From: Neoceratodus forsteri
Taxonomy: Eukaryota; Chordata; Ceratodontiformes; Ceratodontidae
Reading direction: 5' to 3'
Assembly: GCA_016271365.2 (NCBI GenBank)
Contig: CM028131.1
Coordinates: forward strand, 172,302,501 to 172,366,500
Length of the DNA stretch: 64,000 nucleotides
Part shown: positions 10,051-20,429 of the stretch, piece after piece
Layout of the letters: the number at the start of each line of letters is the position of its first letter
Position numbering within the stretch: the stretch's first letter is position 1
The notes under the pieces: model-generated
What the model saw: only the letters and a program-made list of their open reading frames with translations
The model's database searches: none
Told to the model about the DNA's origin: nothing
Made by a program: the position numbers and the translations under genes

Positions 10051-11209
10051 CTATGCATCCCAGTATCCCCAGCCCCTCCTTACTGCCCTCTCACATTGCT
10101 TGCCCACCTTTAGGTCATCTGATATGACTACCCCCAGGTCCCTTTCCATTTTTGTTGTTGTTAGCATCTCAACCCCCACTGTGTACTCTTCCCTTGGGTT
10201 TTTGTTTCCCAGGTGCATTACCTTGCACTTCTTAGCATTGAATCTAAGTTGCCATACATTTGACCATTCCTCTAACCTTGCCAAGTCCATTCTCATCCTT
10301 TCCACTCCACCTTGTGCATCAACTCTGTTGCAGATCTTTGTGTCATCTGCAAAGAGACATACTTTTCCTTCCAGTCCCTCTGCAATGTTGCTTATAAAGA
10401 CATTGAAGAGGACTGGTCCTAATACTGAACCCTGTGGTACCCCACTACTAACCCCCCTGTTTTCAGAGTGGACTCCATTTACTGTTACTCTCTGTGTCCT
10501 ATTCTCCAGCCAATTCTTTACCCAGGTTGTCATCCTGAGACCCACTCCCAGGCTGGCTAACTTGTATATTAATCTTTTGTGTGGGACTGTGTCAAATGCC
10601 TTGCTAAAGTCTAGGTAGGCCATGTCCACAGCCCCTCCCTGATCTACTACTTTGGTCACCCAGTCAAAGAAATCTATCAGATTCATCTGGCATGACCTCC
10701 CGCTGTGAATCCATGCTGCCTTGGGTCCTGTGCCCCTCTGGCCTCTAGATACTCGACAATTCTTTCCTTCAGAAGTGATTCCATCATTTCTCTATCACTG
10801 AGGTTAAACTAACAGGTCTATAGTTTCCTGCTTCAGCCTTGCTCCCACTTTTGTGAAGGGGAATCACATCTGCCCTCATCCAGTCCTCGGGTACCACCCC
10901 ATCCTCCCATGATTTGTTAAAGAGGGTAGTCAGTGGTGTCACTAGTTCTACCCTTAGTTCTTTTAGAATTCTGGGATGAATCCCATCAGGCCCCATTGCT
11001 TTGTCCACCTTCAGTTTTAAGAGTTCTTTCAGAACCCTTTCTTCTGTAAATAGGCTGGTATCAACTTCTGCATCCAGAGTGTTGCTACTGTTTGTTTTAG
11101 GTACCTCCCCCTCTTCATTTGTAAATACTGAGCACAAATATTTGTTTAGTATCTCTGCCTTTTCACAGTCTCCCTCTGCCCACCCTCCCTCCCCTTTATT
11201 AAGCCTCAC
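10051..11209 (-). pseudogene. CR1 reverse transcriptase domain
   Basis: The upstream block (10784-11209) holds VDKAMGPDGIHPRIL and ADVIPLHKSGSK...NYRPVSLTSV, the RT fingers. The downstream block (10051-10686) holds YLDFSKAFDTVPH (motif A), SGVPQGSVLGPVLFN (motif B) and CLFADDTKIC (motif C, FADD box with both aspartates). The domain is split by a frame break near 10690-10780. It is one enzyme, used for target-primed reverse transcription. Confidence 0.92.
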
Positions 11210-11978
11210 TATCCCTCCCTTGGTCTTCCTTCGCTCCCTGATGTACCTATAAAAGGTTTTATCCCCCTTCTTAACTGAGTTGGCTATCTTTTCCTCGGTT
11301 TGGGCCTTTGCTATTCTGACTGCCTACTCAGCTTCCTTTTGCTTTAACTGATACAGTTCTCTGTCCTGCTCCTTCTGTGATTCCTTGTACTTCCTGAATG
11401 CTTTCTTTTTCTCTTGAACCTTCACTGCCACTTCCTTTGAGAACCATAGTGGTTTCTTACATCGTTTTGTTTTGTTTATTTGCTTCACACAAAGGCTCAG
11501 TTACTCTGTGATGGCAGTTTTTATTATTCCCCATTGTTCTTCCACCCTCCTTCCTGCCCATTTGCTAGTGCATTCCTTTGGCACTCACCCATTTTGCAAA
11601 GTCAGCCCTCCTAAAGTCCAGTACTTTTGCCTTTGTATAGCTTGACTCTATTGCTGTGTTTATTGTGAACCATACTGTTCGATGGTCGCTAGTTCCCAGA
11701 TGGCTACCCACTCACATCTGTGATCCTCTCCATCTCCATTTGAGAGAACCAGGTCTAAGATTGCTCCCTCGAGTGGGCTCCAATACTAGTTGTCTAAGGC
11801 ATGCCCCTGTAGGGCATCTAGAATAACCCCACTCTTTGAAGTGGCTGCTGCAACTGCACTCCAGTTAACATCTGGCATATTCAGATCACCCATCAGCAAT
11901 ATCTCCCTTTTCTGCCTTTCTAAGTATACTTTCTATCATTTCCTTGTCCATTTCCTCCCCTGAGAAGAGACCATATCT

Positions 11979-12326
11979 CTAACCCGTACGGATTGTGGTG
12001 CCATTGCCTGTCTCCAAATTTACCCACAGTGCTTCTTCTCCTCCGTTTACCCTTTGTTCTGTTGCTTTGATTCCTTCCCTTATGTAAAGAGCTACTCCTC
12101 CTCCTCTTTTACCCTCCCTGTCCCTCCTGTAGATAGTGTATCCTGGTATGTTTACGTCCCAGTCATGGTTTTGTGTGTACCATGTTTCTGTGACTGCCAT
12201 GATATCCAGATGTTCCTCCTCCATCAAGGCCACTAATTCAGGAAGCTTGTTACCCAGACTATGGGCATTGGTACTCATTGCTCTCCATTTTTTGATGGCT
12301 TTACCTTCTGTTGCAGCATCCCCCAC
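11979..12326 (-). pseudogene. CR1 endonuclease domain, N-terminal part
   Basis: The frame has TNAHSLGNKLPEL, DIMAVTETWY and REGKRGGGVALYIREG, the start of the APE-type endonuclease that nicks target DNA. The Glu of VTETW is the metal-binding residue. The rest of the domain, to about 11240, is in other frames. Confidence 0.88.
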
Positions 12327-12419
12327 TGACCTTTCTACCTCGGTCTTTTTCTCATTTAGTACCCTGTTTTGTAGGGAGAGGCTGGGATTTTCCTGCTGCT
12401 TATCAGTGCCCCCCTTTGA

Positions 12420-13375
12420 CTAGTTTAAAAGCTTGCCAATGAAGCATTTAAACCAGTTGCTCATAAGACTTGTTCCCTTCCTGGACAGATGCAGACCATC
12501 TTGCCAGTATAGGCTGGTGTCCCTCCAGGTGGAACCCCAGTCCCCAATGAAGCCAAACCCCTGTGCTCCACACCATTTTTTTAACCATTCATGAAACTGC
12601 ATGGTGCAAAGTACCCTCGCCTCCCCCATGCCATTGACAGGCAGCACCTCTGAGAAGGATACCGTGTGTGCTACTTGTCTTAGGCCCCTCCTCAACTTTA
12701 CAAAGTCCTCCTGCACTGCTCTAATCTCATGATGAGCCAAATCATTTGTCCCTAGGTGGACAATGACATCCAGCTCAGACTCCCGTGCAGCTGTTCTTGT
12801 GATCCTAAGGATGCGCTTCCTGTCCCTCCAAGCCAATTCACCAGGCAGGCACTTTACTTCAGTTTTCCCTGATCCCCCCATTCTATCCCCCTAATAATTG
12901 AGTCCCCCACCAGGAGCTGCTTCCTTTCCCCTGTGGTGTCCTCTGCCTCCTTCCTGTGGGCCTCCCTTGTGACAGTTGTTCTCTGCCTCCTTAGTCTCCT
13001 CTGTGGGTGCATCCATAGTGGAGCTATGCTCCCCCAGAATGGTGTATGGATTGTGGAGTGGAACAACTGACTGGGTGTGCCTCTGTTCCACCATCCTCAC
13101 CCTCCCTGAGCCCACTGTAGTCCAACTGCTGTGCTTTCTTCACAACCTCTGAGGTAGTGGTGGTGGCTCTGGTGCTCCCTGGATGGGGGAGGTTCCCTTC
13201 CTACTGTCCAGTGTGGCCTGGGGGAAGGTTCCCTTACTACTTTCCAGTGTGGTCTGAAGATGGGTAACTTCCTCCCTCAGGGCAGAGAGTTGTCTGCAAA
13301 TAGGGCAGCATCTCAGCCTCCAGAAAGACTCCTAGAAGACTGCTGCCCCACAGCCATTACATTGCACTACTCCCC
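12420..13375 (-). pseudogene. CR1 ORF1 protein with SGNH esterase domain
   Basis: The N-terminal part (about 13250-13375) is Cys-rich (CNGCGA, CCPICRQL) followed by a leucine-spaced helix. The esterase domain begins at LLVGDSIIRG (block I GDS serine motif, about 12905) and continues with DVIVHLGTNDL (block III, about 12750) and ends with DGLHLSRKG (DxxH, about 12470). All three esterase blocks are visible, although frames shift near 12860 and 13050. ORF1 proteins of this CR1 type bind RNA. Confidence 0.85.
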
Positions 13376-13380
13376 ACGTT

Positions 13381-13556
13381 TATCTACTTTATTTTTTTGT
13401 TTGTTTTTGTGTGTGTGCATGTGTGTGATTGGTTTGTTATATAGAAATATATATATTATACAATGTGTATGCTTATATTGTCAGTGCAGTGTGCTAGAGA
13501 GGATATGACAGTGATATGCACCTTGCACTCTTGAGGAAATGATGTCAGAACCCCAG
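13381..13556. other. Polinton DNA resumed after the CR1, no clear frame
   Basis: T-rich and TG-rich sequence without a gene precedes the TATA-like site at 13557. A frame leading into 13618 is open only back to about 13543. Confidence 0.35.
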
Positions 13557-13563
13557 GTATAAA
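13557..13563 (+). promoter_or_regulatory. Possible TATA box (tataaag)
   Basis: 'ggtataaagg' lies 61 bp before the ATG at 13618. It could drive that frame as a separate gene, or it may be fortuitous because the frame upstream is also open. Confidence 0.25.
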
Positions 13564-13617
13564 GGAACTATTTCCAGGGCTACTGCAGCTGCTGAGACAG
13601 CTTCTGCCCTGAGTGCT

Positions 13618-14028
13618 ATGAAAAATTACATTTTAAGTAGTGTTTCTCATTGGTCTAAAACCAATACTGAACTTTTGTTAAAGCATATGGCAAAGAACAA
13701 GGATATTGTTTTTTTGAATGATAAGGGGGAATTAATGTATAAAGGTACTGTTGTTTCTTGGTCTCACATGGTCGATTTGGTAAGAGCTGCTACAGCCACT
13801 CACACAATCCCTGACCACAGAAAGTCAAAGGGCTGGGATGTTTTTGTCAAAGCAGTGGCTGAAGCTAACATACCCACCTCTGTGTTTGCTCATTTAGCAA
13901 ACAGGAGCTATGTGGAAAACCTGAAAACAGCTGATGGAAAACACCCACAGCCATCTCCAGTTAGCCAATGGTCAGTGACACCCAAAAGACAAAAGTCTTT
14001 TAAAAAACCTACAAGGCTCACTATGTAA
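13618..14028 (+). CDS. Polinton conserved protein, C-terminal part (possibly separate gene)
   Basis: An intact 136-codon frame contains SWSHMVDLVRAATATHTIPD and GWDVFVKAVAEANIPTSVF and ends in a basic tail (TPKRQKSFKKPTRL). The middle fits the C-terminal half of the Polinton protein whose N-terminus is at 9175-9446, so the CR1 seems to have split that gene. It is the least damaged Polinton frame on the + strand. Its function is unknown. The first ATG (13618) is used, but the frame is open 24 codons further upstream. Confidence 0.6.
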   Translation: MKNYILSSVSHWSKTNTELLLKHMAKNKDIVFLNDKGELMYKGTVVSWSHMVDLVRAATATHTIPDHRKSKGWDVFVKAVAEANIPTSVFAHLANRSYVENLKTADGKHPQPSPVSQWSVTPKRQKSFKKPTRLTM

Positions 14029-14074
14029 AACTTAAATGCCATCTCTATGTATGAATGCTATATACCTCAGTGAC

Positions 14075-14200
14075 TGCTGTGTATGATCTATGTTAAACAT
14101 TTACCGCATATTGAATATAAAATCCTGTTTTTGACTGCTGTGCACTGCCTATGTTAACCATTTACCTCATATTGAATATGTAATCCTGTTTTTCACAAAA
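14075..14200. repeat. Short imperfect tandem repeat (~62 bp)
   Basis: 'gactgctgtg', 'ctatgtta', 'catttacc' and 'catattgaatat' followed by 'aatcctgttttt' occur twice in the same order, at about 14075-14134 and 14135-14196. The intergenic stretch where the convergent gene sets meet has no gene. Confidence 0.7.
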
Positions 14201-14305
14201 AGTGTAAATATTGATGCATATTAGCCTACCTCGTATTCAAATATGTTAATACATTTTTTTTGAAAGAGGTGTTATCATAATTCTACCTCAGTGCTATGTC
14301 ATATG

Positions 14306-14615
14306 CAGTACAAGTCACATTAAACTGTTCCACCAATGAGTTGCTTTAGCATTTCTGATTGAGTTGCATAAGTGTTGCTGGACTCAGTACAAAACCTTGC
14401 ACAAACTGTTTCTTAACCACAACTCAGTTTTGCATTGAATTGTGATTGGGCTTCAGGTGCATGCCAACTAAGCAGCAAAAACATTTTATAAACATTGCTG
14501 TTGAGCTGATAAAGTGTTGGAAAACAATGCTGTATGAGTTGCTAATGCATTTCCAACTGTAAAAAACAATGCTAAACCAACTCATTGGCAGGATAATTTA
14601 ATGTGACTTGTACTG
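14306..14615. mobile_element. 310-bp MITE with ~50-bp inverted ends
   Basis: The left end 'cagtacaagtcacattaaa' (14306) and the right end (reverse complement of 14597-14615) are identical, and the match continues with small gaps through 'ccaatgagttg' and 'tttagcatt'. No coding frame is inside. Flanking TA dinucleotides could be a 2-bp target duplication, but the exact ends are uncertain, so the superfamily is not assigned. It lies in the spacer between the convergent Polinton gene blocks. Confidence 0.82.
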
Positions 14616-14879
14616 TATAGTGTGCATTTTTAACAGGCAATGTTTCTATTTATGATATCTTAGCCGTGATGTTACCACTGATGTATGTCGCATTTTATTG
14701 ACATGTTTTTTTACAGTAAATACCTTTATACATTTTTGCCATTATTGACGACATTACATATCTGAACATTTTAAACACAGGTGCTCCCCAAGTTTAAACA
14801 CAGGTCCCCCAGAAAACACAGAGACACACAATCATGAGTGGTTATATATGATTTTATAAGTGATTAGTTTTGAATGAAA

Positions 14880-15432
14880 TTACAAGTGGTTGCATATTTT
14901 AAATTCATTACAAGACAAACAAGTCTGAACATGTTGCCACCCCACTGATACATGCCCTGACATGTTTAGATGTCTGAAAGGGTGATGTACAAAACTAGTT
15001 GCCATGGCATCATTTTTGAGCAAATCATTAGAGTACATTTTTAGAATTTGATCATAAGAAAGTCCTTTGCATCTGTGATGTAAGAAAAAGATGCAGTAAA
15101 ATCCGCAGGTGGTAGAGAAGGTATCTTGTAACTGTGTGTTTTGGTACAGGATGGTCTTTGCATTTCTGTTTAAAAAGGCCCCCAATCATTTGTGCATAAC
15201 TGTCAGGATGAAAACCGTAGCTGTCAAAGAACTCCCCAGCCCCATTTTCTGAAATGTATACAGCTAACCAGTGCTGTCCAGGGAAGTCATGGGGGTCAAT
15301 ATTGATGACTAATGCTGCGGGAATGTTTCTCATTCTCTCCTTGGGTAGCAATCACAGGGAAACATGCCCAGAAAGCAGTCATGGATATGGGAGTCATTGG
15401 TTACAATTTTTTTCCAGCTGCTTTGTGTTCAT
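14880..15432 (-). pseudogene. PRO: Adenovirus-type cysteine protease (Polinton PRO)
   Basis: This maturation protease should process capsid precursors. The start is taken at MNTKQLE (ATG at 15432), 12 bp after the capsid gene stop. The catalytic His lies in GQHWLAVYI (about 15270), followed by FFDSYGFHP, and the nucleophile Cys in STTCGFYCIF (about 15105). Frameshifts occur near 15400, 15345 and 15150, so the protein cannot be made intact although the active-site residues remain. It is the last gene of the - strand capsid block. Its total length of about 184 codons fits the family. Confidence 0.9.
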
Positions 15433-15444
15433 TTTTATGGTTTA

Positions 15445-16748
15445 TCACATATAATCAAACATGACATTTCTTCTCTGGTTTATTTCAATGACATTATCAA
15501 ACACAGCATATGCAATGAGATTAACCGTTTGTGGAAGGGCTTCTGCAAATCTGATCTCTGCTCTGAGGTTTCCAGTTTTAATTAAAGGGTAATGATCTGC
15601 CCATTACTGGTCTGGAGTGAAATCAAAGGCAAACAGTGCATATCCTTGGGTGAAGTCCTGATGGTTGACAACTAATAGTCATTCTTTCATATTTTTCCCC
15701 ACTGCCTGCACTAAACTAAAATATTCTCTCACAGCATTCCCATTTCTAAAATCAGGCTGCAGAGGTTTAGCATGGATTTGTTCACTGTAGAGATACAGAG
15801 CCACAAAATTATTTTTATAATGTTTAAAGTAAAAGGCTTTTTTAGTGTAGGAACTGCTAAAAGCATCATTGTCAACAAATCCCATGAGCATCATTTTTGG
15901 TAACTGTCCCCAAAAAAATTATCTTGGTTGCAGACCCTGATGCCTGCAGGTAGTCTGAGCACTTTCATTCCCACTCTGTCTATAGGGTATTTAGCATTGG
16001 AGGTCAGCAGGGCTTCTGAGTGTCCCAGATGAACACTGGGGTCACTTTTACCCTTTTGACAAACAGAGAGGTGACCATGAGTTTCAGCTTATAAAACTCA
16101 GCATCTTCACTCATCAGACAAAAGCTATCTCTGTTACATGTCAGTTTAATTTTAATATCCACACCATTCAGCATCAGTTTCTCTTGGGAAAACACGTCCG
16201 TATGCAAGTGTCCCAGCAGCTCTACCCCTCTACTGAGATGTGTGAAAGAGTTTATTTAATTAAACCCTACATTGTCACCGGCTGTCTGTGATTTCATGTT
16301 TCCCCGGGGTTTCTCTGTAAAATAACCCTACAGTGAATTGGGTAGAAAGGGTCTCTTCACTGAAGTTTAGCACAGATTCTATGACAGCTCTGTAGGGGTA
16401 ATAGTTATTGCTCTGACTGATGAGCCAATCTCCAAGAGTCACATCCAGCTGACTGAAAATGGTGGCCATTGGGTAGTTTATAAGGCCCACTTTGGCCGCT
16501 GCAGGTATATCACCACCATCCGCTTCAGTGATTTTTCAAACCAGGTAAAGAAGCGTGTTGTTTAGATCCAAATAGTCTTTACCATTCCCTGCTATATAAA
16601 ATTCAATCAGTGAGTTTTCTGAAAGGGCAGCCAGAGGGAGTATTTCTACATAAATGCTTTTTTCAATGCTAGTCTGTGTGGGAGCAATGGCAAACAAGTC
16701 CAGTTCTGATTTTGTGCATTCTTCAGAACCACAGTGCATGAAAGCCAT
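15445..16748 (-). pseudogene. Major capsid protein, double jelly-roll (Polinton MCP/PY)
   Basis: This would form the hexon-like capsomer of a Polinton virion. The likely start is MAFMHCGSEECTKSELDLF (ATG at 16748), followed by APTQTSIEKS, YLDLNNTLLYL, INYPMATIFSQLDVTL (about 16470), SNNYYPYRAVIE, LMLNGVDIKIKL (about 16160), FYFKHYKNNF (about 15830), IHAKPLQPDF and a C-terminal jelly-roll ending at TGA 15445-15447. The length of about 434 codons fits the family. Frameshifts fall near 16530, 16270, 15990 and 15680. Upstream the frame runs on without a stop into the neighbouring pVI-like gene. Confidence 0.93.
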
Positions 16749-17233
16749 GTCCTGGTTTTTAGAACATGTCTCAGTTTTTTTATGCCCCCTTAAAGGTCCT
16801 TTGGACTTTGAACTCTTTCTTTTATGTGACATTTTGCATTTTGAAACACCTCTTTTAAGGCAACCAGGAGGCCCGATGAGAAGTGAAGGGTGTACTATGC
16901 ACTTTCTCTTTCTACCTCTTTTGAATACAATCAGCCCTGAACCACCCTGAGTAGGCTTATCTCCCCCTGACATCTTTTGAGCGACAGCACTAGTCACATG
17001 CCCCACAACATCCTTAGCAACATTTTTAGCAGCTGTTTGTAGATGTGGTTTTGCAATTTCAAACCCCCTTCTTAAAAATGGAACTGCTTTTCTAAACAGA
17101 CTATGAAATATCCCCCCATACCAGAAACATACATAGTAGGAAGTCCATGAAAGCCAGGAAGACCGTATCCTGCCTGTACCTTGTAATAGCTTCTGTACAA
17201 GGCAGGGTCCCCACAATTTCGAACGATCACCAT
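16749..17233 (-). pseudogene. Small amphipathic virion protein (pVI/pX-like) of the Polinton
   Basis: The ATG at 17233 opens MVIVRNCGDPALYRSYY, followed by GLPGFHGLP, then after a frameshift near 17110 LFRKAVPFLRRGFEIAKPHL and TAAKNVAKDVVGHV (amphipathic helices), and a basic tail (FKRGRKRKC). Proteins of this pattern sit between penton and capsid genes in Polintons and are compared with adenovirus minor core or membrane-lytic proteins. The frame enters the capsid gene without a stop codon, an unusual fusion here. Confidence 0.75.
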
Positions 17234-18686
17234 CCTTGTTTAAATTTTAAACTGCTCTCTGGGGGCGAAAATGGAACTTCGTGATCACCTTAGGGAAACA
17301 GTGTGACAAGGCATCAGGTAAAGCAAATAGGATGCTGGGATGTATAGGCAGGGGCATCACCAGCAGGAAAAGGGAGGTCATAATTCCGCTATACAAGACA
17401 CTAGTGAGGCCCCACCTGGAGTACAGTGTACAGTTCTGGAGACCTACCTACGTAAGGACATAGACAGGGTAGAGAAGGTTCAGAGGAGGGCAACAAAGAT
17501 GTGCAGGTTGCATCACAAGTCCTATGAAGACAGGTTGAAGGAACTGAACATGTACTCCTGGAGGAGAGGAGGAGAGAGGGATATGATAGAGACATACAAG
17601 TATCTTACAGGGAGGAACAGGTGCAGGAAAACACTATTTTAAGCGAAAAAGATGTTTCAGGACTAGAGGGCATGGGATGAAGTTGGAGGAGGACGATTCA
17701 GAGGAAACATGAGAAAGAATTTCTTCACAGAACGGTGGTGGACAAGTGGAACACCCTGCCAGAGGAAGTGGTGGAGCTGAAACAATCACGGATTTAAGAA
17801 TGCATGGGATAGACATAAAGGAATTCTAGAGGTTAGGGGTAAGGGGAAATAGACTTCTAGGAAAACAAACTGAACTTACAAGCTCAAATGGGCAGACTGG
17901 GTGGGCCATAGGCCCTTATCTGCCGACACTGTCTATGTATCTATGTATCTATGTATCTATGTACCTTTCCAAATCAAAATGGCTCTGGTTCATTTTGATC
18001 ATTCTTTATTTCAATAGTGACTGCATCGATCTGATGTTTACTGACTGTTTGATAATGGGGTTTATCATTGGTCACGGTCACTATCTCATTGTCTTGGCCC
18101 CTGATGGGTACATATCTCAGCAAAGGCACTAGACTGTCACCCACTATTTCATGCGCAACAATGTCAGTGTAAATATATAAAGTGTAAAAGCCCCCATTAA
18201 TATCTATAGGGTTCTTTGTTATAGTCTTTCCTACACCTACCTCGAATCTGCTAAAACTCAAAAGGTGCTGTAACTGCCCGTGCATAAACAAAATGCATTT
18301 GATGTTGCTGTCAATGCTTATTTCTCTCCCGACAGCTTCTTGCTACAAAACCACAGGCAGTTCATTTGCTTCAAATATGCTTTTATTAATCTGCTTAATA
18401 ACACTTGCCATGTTAGGATAATAGCCTGATAAACATAGGGGCTGGTTGGTGGCATTTTACTGTGTGCTATGCTTAGAGGCTGATATAGCATACTGAACCT
18501 GTTTTTCTGTGCAGGCACATTGTCTCAGGTATGAGGGTACTGAATTTCTGCTAAGCCCACTTCCCATTCAGCAGGCAGTTCAAGCGATTGTGGTAACTTT
18601 ACTGTAAAAGTGGATATAGTACTATTGGGGAAAATGTTGTGTGAGGCGTTGCTGGGCAAGGTGATATACAAACCATTTTTGAGCAT
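17234..18686 (-). pseudogene. Minor capsid (penton-type) protein, interrupted by CR1
   Basis: The ATG at 18686 opens MLKNGLYITLPSN, then STFTVKLPQSLELP and EWEVGLAEIQYPHT, the N-terminus of the Polinton single jelly-roll penton protein. A stop follows at about 18530. The C-terminal half (17974-18291) has GGFYTLYIYTDIV, IVGDSLVPLLRYVPI and DAVTIEIKNDQ. It begins 9 bp after the integrase stop. A CR1 fragment (17275-17966) sits near the 3' end; the remaining codons, SPPESSLKFKQGW and a TGA, resume at about 17270-17231. Without the insertion the gene is about 255 codons. Confidence 0.88.
17275..17966 (+). mobile_element. CR1 3' fragment inserted in the penton gene
   Basis: On the + strand it encodes the RT C-terminus (GKANRMLGCIGRGITSRKRE and VRPHLEYSVQFW) and ends in 'gggcagactgggtgggcc' and a (TCTATGTA)n tail. 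It belongs to the same subfamily as the copy at 50.70-51.78 kb, which shares the (TATCTATG) tail type and almost all codons. The flanking words 'gaaaatgg' (17270 side) and 'caaaatgg' (17977 side) may be a degenerate target duplication. Confidence 0.9.
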
Positions 18687-18694
18687 TTTAAACT

Positions 18695-19782
18695 TTATCT
18701 GCTTCTAACGTCCCAAACCTGTGTTGTCTTGAACCAGCTATTGAATTTATTGGGCCACCTTAGCCACTTTACCAGATACCAAGTTTTTCTGCCATACCTT
18801 TTCTCTGCCAGAATTTTCTGCACCCTATACTCTCGATCCTCATCAGGTTGAATTTTCTGAAACTCCTCTGTGTAAAAAGTTCCTTAGATGTCTTCCCCCT
18901 GATAATCTTTTAGCTTATAGGTGGGCCTCTGTGTTTTTAAGACCTCCATCACAATAAATATCTCATCTGTGTATGTCTGTTCATATCCCTTTTCAAACAC
19001 CCCATTCAGCTTAGATATTCTCACGTGATCATCTTTCTGAAGGGTACCCTTTTGTTTTTTTGCCAAGAACAGTATTACCGTAGAGGGTCTTCCATGCACC
19101 CAGGGCATTGGAAGGGTTAACATCCACAGGCCTGTGTTTAATGCTTCTGTGATAAGTATGATTATAGCTGTGCACCAGGTCTGACAACACATCGGTATAT
19201 TTCCACGTATTCTGGGCTGTACAGTAACGCCATATGCGTGACTTCAGCGTCCTATTAAATCTTTCTACAATGCTGGCATTAATTTCATTATTTGTCACAA
19301 AATGGTATATTTTATTTTGTTTTAATAGGTTCTTTAAGAAGGCATTTAGAAACTCTTTATCCTGATCCATCTGCAACTTCTGAGGTGTGTGTCCACTTTT
19401 AAAAATATTTTTAAAGTCTTGCATCACTGCCTTGCCTGATTTGTCTTTTAAAGTCACTACCCAGGCATACTTGGACAGCACATCGATGCAAGTCAGTATG
19501 TACTTAAACCCATTATTGTACTTTGCATATTGACTCATATCCATTAAATCGGTTTGCCATTGTCTGTCTATGTCAGAAACAATGACAGGATTTTTCTTAA
19601 ATCAGACTCTGGCTGCTTTGTGTAACAAATAGGGGGTCCTGCTTCACAAGCCATTCTGCAACACCTTTCCTGGTAACACTTTTATCAAGTTTTTTGCAGC
19701 TTTTTACAGCTGAGTCACCCCTGTGAAACTACCCACTATATTTTCATTAAAATATATATTCTGGAGCAGATGATCATTCATC
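18695..19782 (-). pseudogene. INT: Retrovirus-like integrase with chromodomain-like tail (Polinton INT)
   Basis: The integrase inserts the element DNA. The start is taken at MNDHLLQNIYF (about 19782). A zinc-binding-like N-terminus follows, with frame breaks near 19690 and 19600, then the DDE core: LMDMSQYAKYNNGF (first Asp, about 19540), LQMDQDKEFLNAF (second Asp, about 19370) and NASIVERFNRTLKSR (Glu, about 19270). An SH3-like segment (KDDHVRISKLNGVFEKGY, about 19020) and a chromodomain-like end (KTWYLVKWL and NKFNSWFK, about 18740) follow, to the stop at 18695-18697. All three acidic residues survive but stops and frameshifts break the frame. Confidence 0.93.
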
Positions 19783-19997
19783 CTCTTTCGTCAACCCCCT
19801 AATACATCTATTAGCTAGCAAAACACTTGTCACCAGTAAAAAAAAGCATGTGCTGTTTTTATTCTTTAAAAACACTATGACAACCACAAAGTGCAATGCA
19901 TGATTATATTTTATTTATACATACACAAGTCATAACAGTATTTTAAAGTTTATTTTCTATGCATTATAACACATAGCACGCCATAGTAATACATAAA
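19783..19997. other. Spacer between integrase and right-arm genes
   Basis: A/T-rich sequence without a frame. It separates the capsid/integrase block from the right-arm accessory genes. Confidence 0.4.
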
Positions 19998-20291
19998 TTA
20001 ATACATATAGCGGCTACCTACAAAAGGCATAACACATAGCAAGCATGCAGTGATTACATAATATCTTGTTTCTACCCTTCCAGTTTCACACATTCTACAA
20101 TACCCAGAGATAGTAACTTTTGAGCTGCATGTTTTACACAAGCATGGGCTTTGTCCACTTCCCCATGGTGATGAGGCAGGTACAAAACATACACACATAT
20201 GCCATGCACCACTCAAAATAATCAGCCTGATTTTTAAGAAAAGCTGCTACATCTACAATGTCATCCACCTTACATATGGTTCTGTGGTTCA
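19998..20291 (-). pseudogene. Right-arm unknown small Cys-rich protein
   Basis: From the ATG at 20291 the frame begins MNHRTICKVDDIVDVAAFLK. After a frameshift near 20190 it continues as SPCLCKTCSSKV and GYCRMCETGR, two CxC/CxxC pairs suggestive of a small zinc-binding fold. It is the first of a run of - strand accessory genes. No family is recognised. Confidence 0.4.
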
Positions 20292-20429
20292 TTTTTCCAT
20301 TACTTCAGTATATATTTTCCACAAAAATGGAGGCAAATTTTTAATCAGAATCAGTGTACTTTCTGCCAGTGAAGTAGCTGCACCTTTAGAGCAGACATTT
20401 AATTCAGGCTGCTTTCCAAAGTATACAGG

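Larger units (their letters stand above)
9447..13380 (-). mobile_element. Near full-length CR1 LINE
   Basis: Read on the - strand it starts near 13380 with a Cys-rich ORF1 (CNGCGA then CCPICRQL), continues with an SGNH-type esterase domain, an apurinic-like endonuclease and a reverse transcriptase, and ends at 9447 with the CR1 tail 'gggcagactgggtgggcc' and 'aattctatgtttctatg'. About 3.93 kb are present, close to full length, but frames are broken. It sits within a Polinton gene, with Polinton coding sequence on both sides. No clear target duplication is visible, as is usual for CR1. Confidence 0.92.

Noticed and set aside
9681..13508. Several long + strand frames (for example 9908-10618)
   Set aside because: They are antisense shadows of the - strand CR1 reverse transcriptase, endonuclease and ORF1.
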